A stretch of DNA of 8,105 nucleotides from Dehalococcoidales bacterium (GTDB lineage Bacteria; Chloroflexota; Dehalococcoidia; Dehalococcoidales; JAQTRN01). Made by a program: the position numbers and the translations under genes. The notes beneath the pieces are model-generated. The model was given only the letters and a program-made list of their open reading frames with translations. It made no database searches and was not told where the DNA came from. Below are positions 6,579 through 8,105 of the stretch, one piece after another (within the stretch, counting starts at the first letter, position 1; each line of letters begins with the position of its first letter). The stretch is taken from assembly GCA_028711795.1 (NCBI GenBank), contig JAQTRN010000034.1:1-8105 (forward strand). Reading direction: 5' to 3'.

Positions 6579-6608
6579 TGGGCAGGTAGTTTACGAGGTT
6601 GCTATAAT
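6579..6608 (+). promoter_or_regulatory. Sigma-70-type promoter for der-plsY
   Basis: A perfect TATAAT (6603-6608) is preceded after 18 bases by TGGGCA (6579-6584), a four-of-six match. Transcription should start near 6615, leaving a leader of about 35 bases. The rest of the 6462-6651 gap shows no other feature: no good terminator hairpin with a T-run after argF and no convincing small gene. Confidence 0.55.
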
Positions 6609-6640
6609 GACCTTGTTGTCGCCCCGGGAGAGTTAGCCGC

Positions 6641-6646
6641 AAGGAG
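6641..6646 (+). promoter_or_regulatory. Ribosome binding site of der
   Basis: AAGGAG is two bases before the ATG at 6649, five before the GTG at 6652 and eleven before the GTG at 6658. Spacing favours 6652. The GTG at 6646 overlaps the site and is unlikely. Confidence 0.55.
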
Positions 6647-6651
6647 TGATG

Positions 6652-7965
6652 GTGATCGTGAGTAAGCCGGTGGTGGCTATTGTCGGTAGACAGAACGTTG
6701 GCAAATCTGCCCTGCTCAACCGGGTGAGTGGCCGGCAGACTGCTATTGTGGAGGACTTACCGGGAACGACGCGCGACCGTATTGTGACTGATGTTTCCTG
6801 GGGAGGGGTGGAATTTACCCTTATCGATACGGGGGGGATGGAGTCAAAGCCGGAATCTTCGGTGACGCTGGCGGTTCAGGGACAGGCGGAAACGGCCATT
6901 GGCGAAGCTGATGTTATTGTGTTTGTAGTTGATGTCCGGGATGGGGTGGCCCCGGGGGACTGGGACATCGCCGGTAGGCTGCGTAAGACCGGTAAGCCGG
7001 TAATTTTAGCGGTGAACAAGGTGGACAGCGCTAAGTTTGAGACCATAGTAGGGGAGTTCTATGAACTGGGACTGGGCGAGCCGATGGCTATCAGTGCCTA
7101 TCACGGGCGGGGTGTCGCCGAGTTACTGGATAAGCTGGTCTCACTGCTGCCACCCGTTTCCCCGGTTGAAGCTACACCGGAGGGTATGAAGATAGCTATT
7201 GTCGGCCGGCCTAATGTTGGCAAGTCCATGCTGCTGAATGCGCTTTTAGGCGAAGAACGGGTGATTACGGACGCTATCGCGGGCACCACCCGGGATGCCA
7301 TTGACACCCCATTTGACTTTGAGGGGCAAAACGTGCTACTAATTGATACGGCTGGAATCAGGCGGCGGGGGCAGTGGGGTGGTGGCGTCGAGCGTTACAG
7401 TGTTATTCGCGCTTTACGCGCCATCGACCGGGCTGATGTCACCTTACTGGTCCTGGACGCTACGGAGTTGCTGTCAGCCCAGGATATGCATGTCGCCGGA
7501 TATATCCAGCGGGCGTTCAAGGGAGTGGTATTAATAGTCAATAAATGGGACCTGGCACGAGCTACGAAGACGGCTGAGTGTACTGATTTCATCAGGGGGC
7601 AACTCAAATTCATGCCTTACGCGCCGGTGCTATACGTCTCGGCGAAACTGAAACAGGGCATCGACAAAATAATGCCCCTGGTCTGTCAGGTCTACCAGGA
7701 AAGAATGAAGCGGATCCCCACGGCGGTGGTGAATGAAGTGGTGCAACGGGCCGTGGCCGCACATGTTTTACCCCGAAAAGGTAGTAAGCAACTGAAACTC
7801 CTGTATGCTACCCAGGCCGAAGTGAATCCCCCAACTTTCGTTTTCTCTGTTAATGATGCCCGCCTGGTGCATTTCTCCTATCACCGTTATCTGGAAAACA
7901 AGCTGCGCGCGGCCTTCGGCTTTTCCGGGACCCCGATTCGGTTAGTCTTCAAGACCAGGGGGTGA
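6652..7965 (+). CDS. der: Ribosome assembly GTPase Der (EngA)
   Basis: Der is an essential GTPase for 50S subunit maturation, unusual in having two tandem G domains and a C-terminal KH-like domain. From the GTG at 6652 the protein has 437 residues, normal length. First G domain: G12RQNVGKS, P37GTTRD, D59TGG, N122KVD and S148A. Second G domain: G185RPNVGKS, GTTRDAID, D232TAG, N297KWD and VSAK. The final part, about residues 350-437, fits the KH-like domain and ends PIRLVFKTRG. The start is ambiguous among four in-frame codons (6646, 6649, 6652, 6658); the GTG at 6658 would give the family-like N-terminus MSKPVVAIVG but has an eleven-base spacing. The first P-loop has Gln where Pro is usual (GRQNVGKS versus GRPNVGKS). 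plsY follows after three bases, so the two are very likely co-transcribed. Confidence 0.96.
   Translation: MIVSKPVVAIVGRQNVGKSALLNRVSGRQTAIVEDLPGTTRDRIVTDVSWGGVEFTLIDTGGMESKPESSVTLAVQGQAETAIGEADVIVFVVDVRDGVAPGDWDIAGRLRKTGKPVILAVNKVDSAKFETIVGEFYELGLGEPMAISAYHGRGVAELLDKLVSLLPPVSPVEATPEGMKIAIVGRPNVGKSMLLNALLGEERVITDAIAGTTRDAIDTPFDFEGQNVLLIDTAGIRRRGQWGGGVERYSVIRALRAIDRADVTLLVLDATELLSAQDMHVAGYIQRAFKGVVLIVNKWDLARATKTAECTDFIRGQLKFMPYAPVLYVSAKLKQGIDKIMPLVCQVYQERMKRIPTAVVNEVVQRAVAAHVLPRKGSKQLKLLYATQAEVNPPTFVFSVNDARLVHFSYHRYLENKLRAAFGFSGTPIRLVFKTRG
7957..7962 (+). promoter_or_regulatory. Ribosome binding site of plsY inside the end of der
   Basis: AGGGGG at 7957-7962 overlaps the last codons of der and lies six bases before the plsY ATG at 7969, which fits coupled translation. 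Confidence 0.5.
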
Positions 7966-7968
7966 ATT

Positions 7969-8105
7969 ATGGAAATTTTTGAGTTCATAAGTGTAATACT
8001 GATTGGTTACATTCTGGGTTCCATCCCTTTCGGCCTGCTGATAAGCAGACGGAGCCGTAAAGTGGATATCCGGCAATATGGCAGTGGTAAGATCGGGGCC
8101 ACCAA
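7969..8105 (+). CDS. plsY: Acyl-phosphate:glycerol-3-phosphate acyltransferase PlsY, N-terminal part
   Basis: PlsY is a membrane enzyme that transfers an acyl group from acyl phosphate to glycerol 3-phosphate, the first step of phospholipid synthesis. Only 45 full codons are present because the window ends inside the gene. The first membrane segment (about residues 5-25) contains the family stretch GYILGSIPFGLLI. Then come VDIRQYGSG and the first conserved motif, G38SGKIGATN, where most PlsY proteins have GSGNIGATN. As I recall, Dehalococcoides PlsY also has Lys there. The gene begins three bases after the der stop. The identification is good despite the truncation. Confidence 0.9.
   Translation, partial: MEIFEFISVILIGYILGSIPFGLLISRRSRKVDIRQYGSGKIGAT

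Overview
The window is a bacterial chromosomal segment of moderately high G+C made almost entirely of housekeeping genes. All the recognisable genes are on the + strand, apart from two short, uncertain minus-strand reading frames. The protein sequences and the der-plsY pairing, including the variant PlsY motif GSGKIGATN, resemble Dehalococcoidia (Chloroflexota). This placement is from memory of family sequences, not from a search, so it is tentative.

Positions 1-329 hold only a short minus-strand reading frame of unknown meaning. Positions 330-5222 form a likely six-gene transcription unit: a DksA/TraR-type zinc-finger protein, lspA (signal peptidase II), an RluD-type pseudouridine synthase, gltX (glutamyl-tRNA synthetase), a cysteine-rich DUF3795 protein and a PflX-like radical SAM protein. 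The first three genes overlap, and the rest are separated by 15-60 bases. The first four serve transcription control, lipoprotein maturation, RNA modification and tRNA charging. The last two have no established function; their adjacency and cysteine content make them the least understood pair here.

Positions 5223-5516 lie between the radical SAM gene and argF. This stretch contains an unlisted small reading frame on the minus strand (46 residues, 18 of them Lys or Arg). It ends one base after the radical SAM stop codon. Upstream of it are a plausible minus-strand promoter and a well-formed + strand promoter for argF, so the region looks like a divergent regulatory interval.

Positions 5517-6461 encode ornithine carbamoyltransferase (argF, arginine biosynthesis), with a TTG start and a Pro in place of the usual Cys of the HCLP motif. 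A 190-base gap with a perfect TATAAT follows. Then come der (double-GTPase ribosome assembly factor) and, 3 bases later, the start of plsY (acyl-phosphate:glycerol-3-phosphate acyltransferase), which is cut by the window end. No RNA genes, CRISPR arrays, insertion sequences or convincing rho-independent terminators were seen. I found no clear new multi-gene system. The best leads are the small basic reading frame with its divergent promoter region, and the DUF3795-radical SAM pair.
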